In this document: positions 1 through 7,186 of the stretch, in pieces
Layout of the letters: each line of letters begins with the position of its first letter
How positions within the stretch are numbered: the first letter of the stretch is position 1
Source of the DNA: Synergistaceae bacterium UBA5560
GTDB lineage: Bacteria; Synergistota; Synergistia; Synergistales; Aminiphilaceae
Assembly (NCBI GenBank): GCA_002425685.1
Contig: DIMS01000117.1
Coordinates: 30,857 to 47,116 of the forward strand
DNA length: 16,260 nucleotides
Reading direction: 5' to 3'
Notes under the pieces: model-generated
What the model saw: only the letters and a program-made list of their open reading frames with translations
What the model was told of the DNA's origin: nothing
The model's database searches: none
Program-made: the position numbers and the translations under genes

Positions 1-50
1 GTCCCCTTCATCCCTCTCGCCTCCCTTTCTTGATGGGCATATCCTACCAT

Positions 51-74
51 ATCTATTGCGTTCTCGCAATAGAT
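51..74. repeat. Perfect 10-bp inverted repeat beyond the integrase terminator
   Basis: Two perfect 10-base arms (ATCTATTGCG at 51-60 and CGCAATAGAT at 65-74) flank the 4-base loop TTCT. Neither strand has a T-tract after the stem, so it does not look like an intrinsic terminator. It is AT-rich compared with its surroundings. It could be an operator for a gene left of the window, or part of a recombination site for the adjacent integrase. The sequence does not decide between these. Confidence 0.6.
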
Positions 75-107
75 AAAATACGGGACTTTTGGCTCATTTT
101 ATGAAAC

Positions 108-134
108 AGAAAAAGCCCGGCAATCGCCGGGCTT
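108..134 (-). terminator. Intrinsic terminator of the integrase gene
   Basis: A 9-bp perfect stem (AAGCCCGGC at 113-121 with GCCGGGCTT at 126-134) closes a 4-base loop. On the minus strand the stem runs into a short run of T (plus-strand A's at 110-114). It lies about 24 bp past the integrase stop codon and fits a rho-independent terminator for that gene. Confidence 0.85.
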
Positions 135-157
135 GGATTCTGTTTGAAAGGCGTGAT

Positions 158-1315
158 CTACCCTGCATCAGGCGGGAAACAAAAATCGGCCCACCATTGC
201 ATCATCTCCAGCCGTGTTTCCAGATGTTCTGCGTGGTTGTACGCCGCCCGCACGGCGTTCTGCTCAACATGGGCCAACTGTCTTTCGATCACGTCCGGCG
301 GCCACCCATGTTCGTTTGCCAGGGTGGAGAACATTGCCCGGAAGCCATGGACGACGAGCTCCTTCGGTTCATATCCAAGGATTCGCAGAGCGCACGTGAG
401 CGAGTTTCTGCTGACATGCCTTCCCTGACGCAGGGACGGGAAAAGATACTCTCCGTCTCCCGAGACAGGGCGGAGTGTGTCCAGCACTTCCAATGCCTGG
501 CGGGAAAGCGGGACAGTGTGTATCCGCCGCATTTTCATCCGTGAAGCCGGGATCACCCATAGTTTTTTTTCGGGGTCGATTTCGCCCCACTGTGCGGCGC
601 AAAGCTCGCCTGAGCGAGCAGCAGTGAGCATGGCAAATTCAAGCGCACAGCGCACGATGAGCGTGCCTGTGTACTTTCGGATGCTCGTGCCCAGAGAACG
701 GATTCGCCCCGGGTCGGTGATTGTCGGATAATGACGACTTTTGACCGGGACGAGTGCTCCGCGGAGAGCGTATGTGGGGTCCGTTTCCGCCCTCCCTGAG
801 GCAATGGCGAATCGACACACCTGCCCGCAGATCTGAAGTGTTCTGTGGGCCGTTTCATACGCTCCCTTCGCCTCGATCCGCCGAAGGATGGGCAGGATAT
901 CGGTCGGCTTCAAATTGGTCACTGAAAGCTCCCCGATGTGCTGGAGAAGGAAGCGCCGCAGGCGCGATTCCACGGTTTGCACGTGGCGCTCAGACCGGAC
1001 CCCCTTCATTCGAGTATTCATCCACTCCTCCGCGACAGCGGCAAACGTGTCTGGCCTCCCGATATTGAAGGGGTTTTTCCCTTCCCTCAGGACGTTCCGG
1101 ATTTCCTCATTTTTCCGGCGGGCATCACGCAACGTCACCTTCGGATAGACGCCGAGGCTCCTCTTTTTTTCTTTTCCGCTGATCCAGACCCGGACCCGCC
1201 AATATTTCCTGCCGTTCGGGTGGATCTCCAGATACAGCCCGTCCCCATCGCTCAACAGATATGGCTTCTCTTTTCTCTTTGCTTGTCGAATGGCGTTATC
1301 GGTGAGTGATGGCAA
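158..1315 (-). CDS. P4-type tyrosine recombinase / phage integrase
   Basis: This 385-residue protein is a site-specific recombinase of the P4-like integrase group, which integrates and excises genomic islands and prophages. Residues 1-85 match the N-terminal arm-type DNA-binding domain (DUF4102 type, with SDGDGLYLEI and WRVRVWISGKEK). Residues about 90-180 are the core-binding region and 200-370 the catalytic domain. The catalytic set is visible: R234 (TAARSGEL), K261, H323 and R326 (VHGFR), H349 (LAHVEQ) and Y359 (AAYNH). Length is normal and no residue is missing, so the enzyme looks intact. The start is TTG at 1315, chosen because AAGGAGGTG lies 5 bases upstream and the following residues PSLTDNAIR are the usual start of this family. 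The gene is not in an operon. It lies close to a 5'-truncated RND gene on the opposite strand, which suggests that it marks the edge of an integrated element. Confidence 0.95.
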   Translation of the reverse strand: MPSLTDNAIRQAKRKEKPYLLSDGDGLYLEIHPNGRKYWRVRVWISGKEKKRSLGVYPKVTLRDARRKNEEIRNVLREGKNPFNIGRPDTFAAVAEEWMNTRMKGVRSERHVQTVESRLRRFLLQHIGELSVTNLKPTDILPILRRIEAKGAYETAHRTLQICGQVCRFAIASGRAETDPTYALRGALVPVKSRHYPTITDPGRIRSLGTSIRKYTGTLIVRCALEFAMLTAARSGELCAAQWGEIDPEKKLWVIPASRMKMRRIHTVPLSRQALEVLDTLRPVSGDGEYLFPSLRQGRHVSRNSLTCALRILGYEPKELVVHGFRAMFSTLANEHGWPPDVIERQLAHVEQNAVRAAYNHAEHLETRLEMMQWWADFCFPPDAG

Positions 1316-1320
1316 GGGAA

Positions 1321-1329
1321 CACCTCCTT
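1321..1329 (-). promoter_or_regulatory. Strong Shine-Dalgarno site that fixes the integrase TTG start
   Basis: On the minus strand this reads AAGGAGGTG, nearly the full complement of the 16S rRNA 3' end. It lies 5 bases before the TTG at 1315. A near-perfect site paired with a weak start codon supports TTG as the true start and suggests efficient translation when the gene is transcribed. Confidence 0.8.
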
Positions 1330-1430
1330 TTTGATATGTACAGATACGGGGAACGATATGTCCGTTTTTCTGTACGGTTTTTAGGTGGCTGGTACGGAAC
1401 TTTGCCGAACTCTATCGAATTCAGTCTATG

Positions 1431-1449
1431 GCAAAATCCTTGATTTTGC
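1431..1449. repeat. 8-bp inverted repeat between integrase and broken RND gene
   Basis: GCAAAATC (1431-1438) and GATTTTGC (1442-1449) are perfect inverted arms around CTT. A second, looser pair, GTACAG (1338-1343) and CTGTAC (1370-1375), lies nearer the integrase start. Inverted arms with a short spacer between a tyrosine recombinase gene and a damaged gene fit a recombination core or recombinase/Xis binding sites. They could also be an operator for the integrase. No T-tract follows, so a terminator is unlikely. The rest of 1316-1474 holds the integrase promoter region, in which I see no confident -35/-10 pair. Confidence 0.4.
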
Positions 1450-1474
1450 AATGGAAAACGAACCGTCATGAACG

Positions 1475-4441
1475 TTGTTGAACTCTCTTATGCCGGTCTA
1501 CGAGGGAGCGAGCCCGACGGAAATCGAGAGCCTCGTCACTAAACCCATCGAGGACGCCTCCGCCCAGGTGGAGGGCATCAAAAAAATCGAGAGCTACTCC
1601 ATGGAGAGCGTCTCGGTGGTGCTCGTGTGGTTCGAGTACGACGTGAACACCGCCGACGCAACCCTGGCCGTCGCCAATCGGGTGAAGGCCATGCAGGGCT
1701 CCCTTCCCGAGGACGCGAAGGATCCCATCGTGGAGAAGTATGACATCAACGCCGAGCCGTTCATCTCCATCGCCGTCACGTCCAGCCTGCCTCCCGAGCG
1801 AATCTACGACCTCGTGGAGGAAGAGATTCAGCGCCGACTCACCCAGTTGGAAGGGCTGGCGAAGGCGGAAATCCTGGGTGGCAGAAAGCGGGAGATCCAC
1901 GTCTATCTGGATCCACCGAAACTCTCCCAGTACGGGCTCTCCATTGCGGATGTGATCCGCGTCGTGGAGGTGAACAACCTCACCGATCCCTCAGGACACG
2001 TCGCCCGGGGCGGAAAGGAACTCTCCATCCGTGTGCTCGGCGAGGCCAAGACACCGGAGATGCTGAAGGACATCCGCATTCCCCTGAAGGACGGGTCGTC
2101 GGTGCGCCTGGGCGATCTTGCGAAGGTGGAGGACACCACGGAGGAGACCCGTGGATACGGCCGTTACAACGACAAATCCGCGGTTCTCGTGGAATGCATC
2201 TCCAGTCCGAACGCGAACATCGTCAAACTGGGCAAGCGCATCCGGGTTCTTCTCGACGACATTCGCCAGGACCTTCCGCCGGGAGTGGAAGTCACCATCA
2301 CCAACGATGACTCCACCTTCGTCGAAGAGGCGGTGAGCAATGTCTTCGGCAACATGGCGCAGGGGATTCTCTTCACCGCCATCGCGCTTTTTCTCTTCCT
2401 GCGCCGCCTCTCGGTGACGCTCGTGGCGGCGATCTCCATGCCCACTGCGGTGGTGGCCACCTTCACACTCATGTATATGGGGAAGATGACCATGAACCTC
2501 ATGAGCACCCTTGGGCTGGCCATCTCCATAGGCATGCTCGTGAACAATGCCATTCTGGTGTTGGAGAATATCTACCGCTACGGTGAAATGGGGCGCTCCT
2601 CCCTCGATGCCGCCGTGGAAGGAACGAACGAAATCACCCTGGCGGTGCTCTCCTCCACGGCGACGAACCTGGGTGTGTTCATTCCCGTGGCCTTCATGGG
2701 GGGAATTGCGGGGCAGTTCCTCAAGGACTTCGCCCTCACGGTGGTTTTTTCCACCCTGTTCTCCCTCTGGGTGGCCCTCACCTTCACCCCCATGATGGCC
2801 GGTCGCGTGCGCCACACGGGGAACCTCTCGCTGGTGAGCCGCATTCTCACCGGCTGGTGGCGTTGGCTCTACGAAGGACTTGAGGAACTGCACCACCGTG
2901 CGGTGGAGAAATGCCTGCGCCACCCCTGGCTGACCCTGCTCGTCTTTGCCGCCCTCTTCGGAGGGTCGGTCCTTCTGGCGCCCCGCATCGGCGTCGAGTT
3001 TTTCCCCAAGGCCGACGAGGGCGTGGTCTCCATCTCCCTCGAACTTCCCTCCGACGCCTCCCTTGCGCAGACCGAGGCGGTGACGCGTCAGGTGGAGGAC
3101 TACGTGAAGGCCCTTCCCCACGTGACCGACGTGGATGTTCTCGTGGGAGGCATGGGAACCCGGTCGGGGGTGAACTACAGCCGAGTGCGCTTCTTTCTGG
3201 ACAAGGATCCGAACCGCCCCAGCACCTTCGAGTTGGCGGACCGCATCCGCCCCTTCCTGGCCTCTCTTCCGGACACGACCGCTTCCGTCAGTGCCGCTGC
3301 CTCCGGGGGCGGCGGTCCCGGAAAGGCCATCCAGATCAACATCATCGGAGAGGACATTGCGGAACTCAACCGTCTCGCCGGGCAGGTGCTCGACATCATG
3401 CGGGACACGCCCGGAACGGTTGATGCGGACACGAACTGGCGTCTAGGCAGGCCGGAGCTTCGCTTCACGCCCAAACGGTGGCGTCTGGGCCAGACCGGGC
3501 TCACCGTGGACGACCTGGCCTCCACCGTTCGGGCCTACGTGACGGGAAAGAAGGCGGGGGTTTTTCGGAGCGAAGGGCGGGAATACGACATTCTCGTGAA
3601 GCTGGAACCCCGGAATGTGGACAACATCTTTCAGATTCCCGACCTTCCCGTGACCCTCAAGGACGGGGGCACCGTTCCCGTTCGCGAACTCGCGGACGTC
3701 TCCTACGGAGCGGGACCCACGCGCATCGTGCGCACCGATCGGCGCAGGGCCGTGACGATTCAGGCCGACGCGGCGGGGCGTACCGTGGGAGAGGTCTTCC
3801 AGGACATCGAAAAGAGGCTGGGGGAGGTGTCGCTCCCCAGAGGATACCGGTTCGGCCTGGGCGGCGAAGTGGAGGACATGGAGGAGAACTTCCGCTACCT
3901 CTACATCGCCTTCGGCATGGCCATCGTCCTCACGTTTCTCATGATCGCCGCCATCATCGAGTCCTATCTCTTCGCGCTGCTCATCATGCTCACCGTGCCC
4001 CTCTCCGTGATCGGCGTGGTGCCGCTGCTTTTCGTGACGAACACCGCCGTGTCCATCTACGGCCTGCTCGGCATGGTCATGCTCGTCGGGCTCGTGGTGA
4101 ACAACGCCATCGTCATCGTGGACTATGCGGAGATGCTTCGGAAAGAACAGGGATGGGCCCCCGCGGAGGCGATTCTCGAAGCCACGAGGATACGTTTTCG
4201 CCCGATCCTCATGTGCGACGTCACTTCCGTGGTGGCCATGATTCCCCTCGCCCTTGGTCTCGGCGCCGGAGGCCCCTACCGGGCGCCCATGGCTATCGTG
4301 GTCATCGGCGGACTCATTGCGGGAGGTACCCTCGCCCTTTTCGTCATTCCTCCCGTGTACGACCAGGTGTGGCGGCTCAAGGGCCGAATCGCCCGTCTCC
4401 GGGAAAAACTCCGCGCAGCCTCCCCGACCTCCGGGGCGTGA
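1475..4441 (+). pseudogene. RND (HAE1/AcrB-like) efflux transporter gene, 5' end missing
   Basis: The frame encodes 988 residues of a resistance-nodulation-division inner-membrane pump, which exports drugs, lipids or other amphiphiles with a periplasmic adaptor and an outer-membrane channel. Homology starts abruptly at VYEGASPTEIESLVTKPIEDA. That motif normally follows about 40-50 residues containing the first transmembrane helix, so the N-terminus is absent. An in-frame TGA at 1469 closes the frame upstream, leaving only TTG (1475, 1478) or ATG (1490) starts without a convincing ribosome binding site. The remainder is complete: first porter region, TM2-TM6 (about residues 290-435), second porter region (about 510-790) and TM8-TM12 up to about 965. 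The TM4 motif reads GMLVNNAILVLEN (N357, N358) and the TM10 motif GLVVNNAIVIVDY (N876, N877). No adaptor gene is present nearby. With no TM1 it is probably non-functional, though expression from TTG cannot be excluded. Confidence 0.85.
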
Positions 4442-4569
4442 TCCCGGGCGTTGCGCACGCTTTCCGGAGGCTTTGTCCGGAGGGTGTCGGCACCGCATGT
4501 TCGGGTGAGGTGCTGAAGAATCCTGCTTTCACGGGGGTGCGGAGATTTCTCCCGGAGAAGGAAGACACT

Positions 4570-4623
4570 TTGCAAAAAGAGTGCGGCGAAGACTCGGAGA
4601 TGCTCCTTCCGAGTTCTCGCCGC
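4570..4623 (-). terminator. Terminator of the GntR regulator gene, facing the RND gene end
   Basis: Arms 4583-4598 and 4608-4623 form a 16-bp stem with one G-U pair and one A-C mismatch around a 9-base loop. On the minus strand the stem is followed by TTTTT (plus A's at 4574-4578). It lies about 50 bp after the GntR stop codon. The plus-strand side has no T-tract, so it mainly serves the minus strand. The other intergenic bases between the RND stop and the GntR stop (4442-4672) hold nothing else that I can name. Confidence 0.75.
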
Positions 4624-4672
4624 TTCCTTGGAATGTATCGCCGGAATTCCGCCGGCCCCACGAGTCCCGCGG

Positions 4673-5404
4673 TCAGCCGGTATTCTTTTTATTGGGGGAG
4701 ATGAGGGTCTGAATGCGATCCCTGGATTTTTCCAGGTGGCGTATCGATGCGGCTCTTGCCGCTTCGGGGTTCTGCCTCTCGATGGCCTCCACGAGGTCCC
4801 GGTGCTCCGAGAGGACCGTGTCGGGCCATTTTTCGTAGGGGAGCTTTTCCCGTCCCTGATTGCCCACCGAGGCGATAGTGTCCGTGTAGAGTTTCGACAG
4901 CCCCTCGTACACACGAAGGAGCACCGCGTTGTGCGCCGCCTTGACGATGAAAGAATGGAGGATCGCATTGTAACGGGCTCCGAGGACGCCGATGTCCGGG
5001 TGGCGTATTTTCCAGAGGTTCTCCAGATAATCCAGGGCACCCCGGATCTGTTCCATGTCCCGGTCGGTTCTGCGGAGCGCAGCGAAGGCCGCCGTGGGGC
5101 TCTCGATCATGACCCGCAGCTCGAAGATCTGGGCGATGGAGTCCACGGGCCAGGCCGTAAGGAGATTCAGGCTGTCCAGGATGCTGTTCGTGCCCTCCCC
5201 GCCGATGAACATGCCCTGGCGTTCCCGGATGTCGATGACGCCCAACGCCTCCAGGGCGATGAGTGCCTCCCGAAGATAGGAGCGCTTGACGTGAAAGTGT
5301 TCGGCCAGATCCCGCTCGGGAAGGAGCATGTCTCCCTTGGTGATCTCTCCCGCCTGGAGAGCCAGGTAGATTTTTTGGATGAGTTGCCGTTTTCCTTCGT
5401 TCAT
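4673..5404 (-). CDS. GntR-family transcriptional regulator, FadR subfamily (FCD domain)
   Basis: This 243-residue DNA-binding protein has an N-terminal winged helix-turn-helix (about 8-68, with LPERDLAEHFHVKRSYLREALIALEALG) and an all-helical C-terminal FCD ligand domain (about 90-230). FCD proteins usually bind a carboxylate effector through a metal held by Asp and three His. Here H150, H201 and H223 are present, but the position four residues before H150 is N146, where Asp is usual. The start is ATG at 5404, with GGGAG about 10 bases upstream. The gene is divergent from the UxaA-type/IlvD/FAH operon across a 284-bp region. That is the normal layout for a local repressor induced by the operon's substrate, so I infer that it regulates that operon and itself. 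The ligand is unknown but is probably a sugar acid or hydroxy acid. Confidence 0.93.
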   Translation of the reverse strand: MNEGKRQLIQKIYLALQAGEITKGDMLLPERDLAEHFHVKRSYLREALIALEALGVIDIRERQGMFIGGEGTNSILDSLNLLTAWPVDSIAQIFELRVMIESPTAAFAALRRTDRDMEQIRGALDYLENLWKIRHPDIGVLGARYNAILHSFIVKAAHNAVLLRVYEGLSKLYTDTIASVGNQGREKLPYEKWPDTVLSEHRDLVEAIERQNPEAARAASIRHLEKSRDRIQTLISPNKKNTG

Positions 5405-5546
5405 GTCGTTTTCGCTCCCGTCAATGTCGGCGTTTTCCCGCTTTTGTCCGCGTCGTCGCGGTCCGAACGTGAAGACAGTAGCACAGTTTTCCCCTCCTCT
5501 GCAATTTCCATTTGCTCCGGGGCATCCCCTATGGTACGATATTTTG

Positions 5547-5580
5547 GAAATTTGGTCGAGCTTGGTCGATCAGAAATTTC
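5547..5580. promoter_or_regulatory. Candidate operator: tandem TTGGTCGA repeats inside GAAATTT arms
   Basis: TTGGTCGA occurs at 5552-5559 and again at 5562-5569, a 10-bp repeat unit equal to one helical turn. The pair is flanked by GAAATTTG (5547-5554) and GAAATTTC (5573-5580). The right-hand copy continues as TGGTCGATCA, close to the TGGT-N-ACCA-type palindromes known for FadR-family regulators. A related TGGTACGA lies at 5532-5539. It sits in the AT-rich middle of the divergent region, about 145 bp from the GntR start and about 110 bp from the first operon gene. Binding by the GntR protein is an inference. Confidence 0.45.
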
Positions 5581-5620
5581 GTTCAGTAGTGAGCACGTGA
5601 GGAACACGTTTTTCCGGAGG

Positions 5621-5649
5621 TTCTTTTCCCTGAAAAATTCCGGTACAGT
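5621..5649 (+). promoter_or_regulatory. Possible promoter of the UxaA-type/IlvD/FAH operon
   Basis: TTCTTT (5621-5626) and TACAGT (5644-5649), spaced by 17 bp, resemble weak sigma-70 -35 and -10 boxes. They lie about 40 bp before the first start codon and downstream of the repeated candidate operator. The match is poor at -35, so this is only the best candidate I can see in the 5405-5688 control region. Confidence 0.3.
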
Positions 5650-5688
5650 ATCTTGGACGGGCACATACGTTGCGAGGAGGATGGGTCC

Positions 5689-5955
5689 ATGGCCACGAAG
5701 GAAGCACTGCGCATCGCCGACGGAGACAGCGTTGCGGTGGCTCTCACGTCCCTCGGCGAGGGAGAGGTGGTTACGGTGGATTCGCACACCGTTCTGGTGT
5801 GCGAGCGAATCCCCGTGTATCACAAGTTCGCCCTGAAGGACATTCGAGCCGGGGAGAAGGTGTTCAAATACGGGGAGATCATCGGAGAGGCCGTCACGGA
5901 CATCGCCAGGGGAAGTCACGTGCACGTCCACAATGTGAGGAGCCTGCGGGGGTAG
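5689..5955 (+). CDS. UxaA/SuyA-type small subunit (SAF domain) of a two-subunit dehydratase or lyase
   Basis: This 88-residue protein is a stand-alone SAF domain, the N-terminal domain of altronate/galactarate dehydratases and the small subunit of (2R)-sulfolactate sulfo-lyase (SuyA). Visible family features are HKFALKDIRAGEKVFKYGEIIGEA (about residues 44-67) and the closing VHVHNVRS motif (about 77-84). I chose ATG at 5689 because GAGGAGG lies 8 bases upstream; an earlier in-frame TTG at 5653 has no comparable site. The stop is 5 bases before the start of the large subunit, so the two are translationally linked and almost certainly form one enzyme. In the fused UxaA family the two parts are one chain of about 490 residues; here they are separate. 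The substrate could be a sugar acid (altronate or similar) or sulfolactate, and the sequence does not tell which. Confidence 0.88.
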   Translation: MATKEALRIADGDSVAVALTSLGEGEVVTVDSHTVLVCERIPVYHKFALKDIRAGEKVFKYGEIIGEAVTDIARGSHVHVHNVRSLRG

Positions 5956-5960
5956 AGCAA

Positions 5961-7121
5961 ATGCGAACGATCAAGGCGTACAAGAGGGCCGATGGTTCCG
6001 TGGGCATCCGCAACAAGGTGCTCGTCCTTCCTTCCGTGGTCTGCGCCGCGGAGACGGCGCGCATGATCGCCGGACAGGTCCAGGGGACGGTGGCGCTGCA
6101 GAATCATCTCGGATGCGGGCAGATCGGCGAGGATGCGAAGATGACGGTCGACACGCTGGTGGGACTGGGAAGAAACCCCAACGTGTTCGGTGTTCTGGTG
6201 GTGGGGCTCGGGTGCGAGACCGCAAGACCCCACGCCGTGGCGGAGGCCATCGCCGCCTCGGGAAAACCCGTGGAGTGCGTGGTCATTCAGGAACTGGGAG
6301 GCACACTCAACACCATCCGCGAAGGTGTCCGCCTTGCCATGGATCTGGTTCAGCGGGCGAGCATGGAAGAGCGCGTCCCCTGTGACGCGGCGGATCTTTG
6401 CGTGGCAGTGGAATGCGGCGGTTCGGACCCCACGTCGGGCATCGCCGCCAATCCCTCCGTGGGCTCCGCCTGCGACCGGGTGGTCGCCGCAGGGGGGACG
6501 GTGATCCTCAGCGAGACCACGGAACTCATCGGCGCGGAACACCTTCTCGCCAAAAGAGCTGTCGCGCCCGAGGTCGGCGAGGCATTGAAGGCGATCTGCC
6601 GCAGAATGGAGCAGCGCGCCGCCGACATGGGAACGAGTCTGCGCGGGGGCAATCCCTCGCCGGGCAACATTGAGGGCGGTCTCACCACGCTGGAGGAGAA
6701 ATCCCTGGGCTGCGTGCATAAGGCGGGGACTTCACCGCTTCAGGAAGTTCTCCCCTACGGCGCTGCACCCACGCGAAAAGGGCTTGTCATGATGGACACG
6801 CCCGGTTTTGACATCGACTCCGTCACGGGCATGGTGGCGGGCGGAGCACAGCTCTGTGTCTTCACCACAGGGCTCGGAACGCCCGTGGGCAATCCCATTG
6901 CGCCGGTGATCAAGGTGACGGGCAACCCCGCCACGTACGGACGCATGCGGGACAATCTCGACATCAACGCCGGACGCATCCTGGAAGAGGGGCTTTCCAT
7001 CGACGAGATGGGGGAGGAGATCTGGAGGGAAATCCTCGCCGTGGCGGAGGGAAAACAGACCCGCTCGGAAATCCTCGGCTACTGCGAATCGAGCTTCTGG
7101 CGCTGCGGTACCTGTGTGTGA
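5961..7121 (+). CDS. UxaA/GarD/SuyB-type large catalytic subunit (dehydratase or sulfo-lyase)
   Basis: This 386-residue protein matches the C-terminal catalytic part of altronate/galactarate dehydratases and SuyB. These metal-dependent enzymes remove water, or sulfite in SuyAB, from alpha-hydroxy acids. Hallmarks are RADGSVGIRNKVLVLPSVVC (9-28), NHLGCGQ (48-54), GLGCE (82-86), the family signature ECGGSDPTSGIAANPSVG (151-168), SETTELIGAEH (184-194), GGNPSPGNIEGGLTTLEEKSLG (229-250) and FTTGLGTPVGNPIAPVIKVTGN (301-322). The C-terminus is Cys-rich (CESSFWRCGTCV), which could help bind the metal. The start is ATG at 5961, 5 bases after the small-subunit stop, with little ribosome binding site of its own, which fits coupled translation. 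It is followed after 65 bp by an IlvD-family dehydratase, so two different dehydratases share one operon. The family assignment is firm and the substrate is open. Confidence 0.9.
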   Translation: MRTIKAYKRADGSVGIRNKVLVLPSVVCAAETARMIAGQVQGTVALQNHLGCGQIGEDAKMTVDTLVGLGRNPNVFGVLVVGLGCETARPHAVAEAIAASGKPVECVVIQELGGTLNTIREGVRLAMDLVQRASMEERVPCDAADLCVAVECGGSDPTSGIAANPSVGSACDRVVAAGGTVILSETTELIGAEHLLAKRAVAPEVGEALKAICRRMEQRAADMGTSLRGGNPSPGNIEGGLTTLEEKSLGCVHKAGTSPLQEVLPYGAAPTRKGLVMMDTPGFDIDSVTGMVAGGAQLCVFTTGLGTPVGNPIAPVIKVTGNPATYGRMRDNLDINAGRILEEGLSIDEMGEEIWREILAVAEGKQTRSEILGYCESSFWRCGTCV

Positions 7122-7186
7122 CCCGGAGACCGGCTCGCCCCGGAGAGGGTGGCGTCGGGGAGAACGCTGACTCGGGAAAGAAGTGG

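Noticed and set aside
1991..3121. Long minus-strand open frame (376 codons) opposite the RND gene
   Set aside because: It is a His/Gly/Glu-rich mirror frame of GC-rich coding sequence with no family-like motif; the plus strand clearly encodes RND protein.
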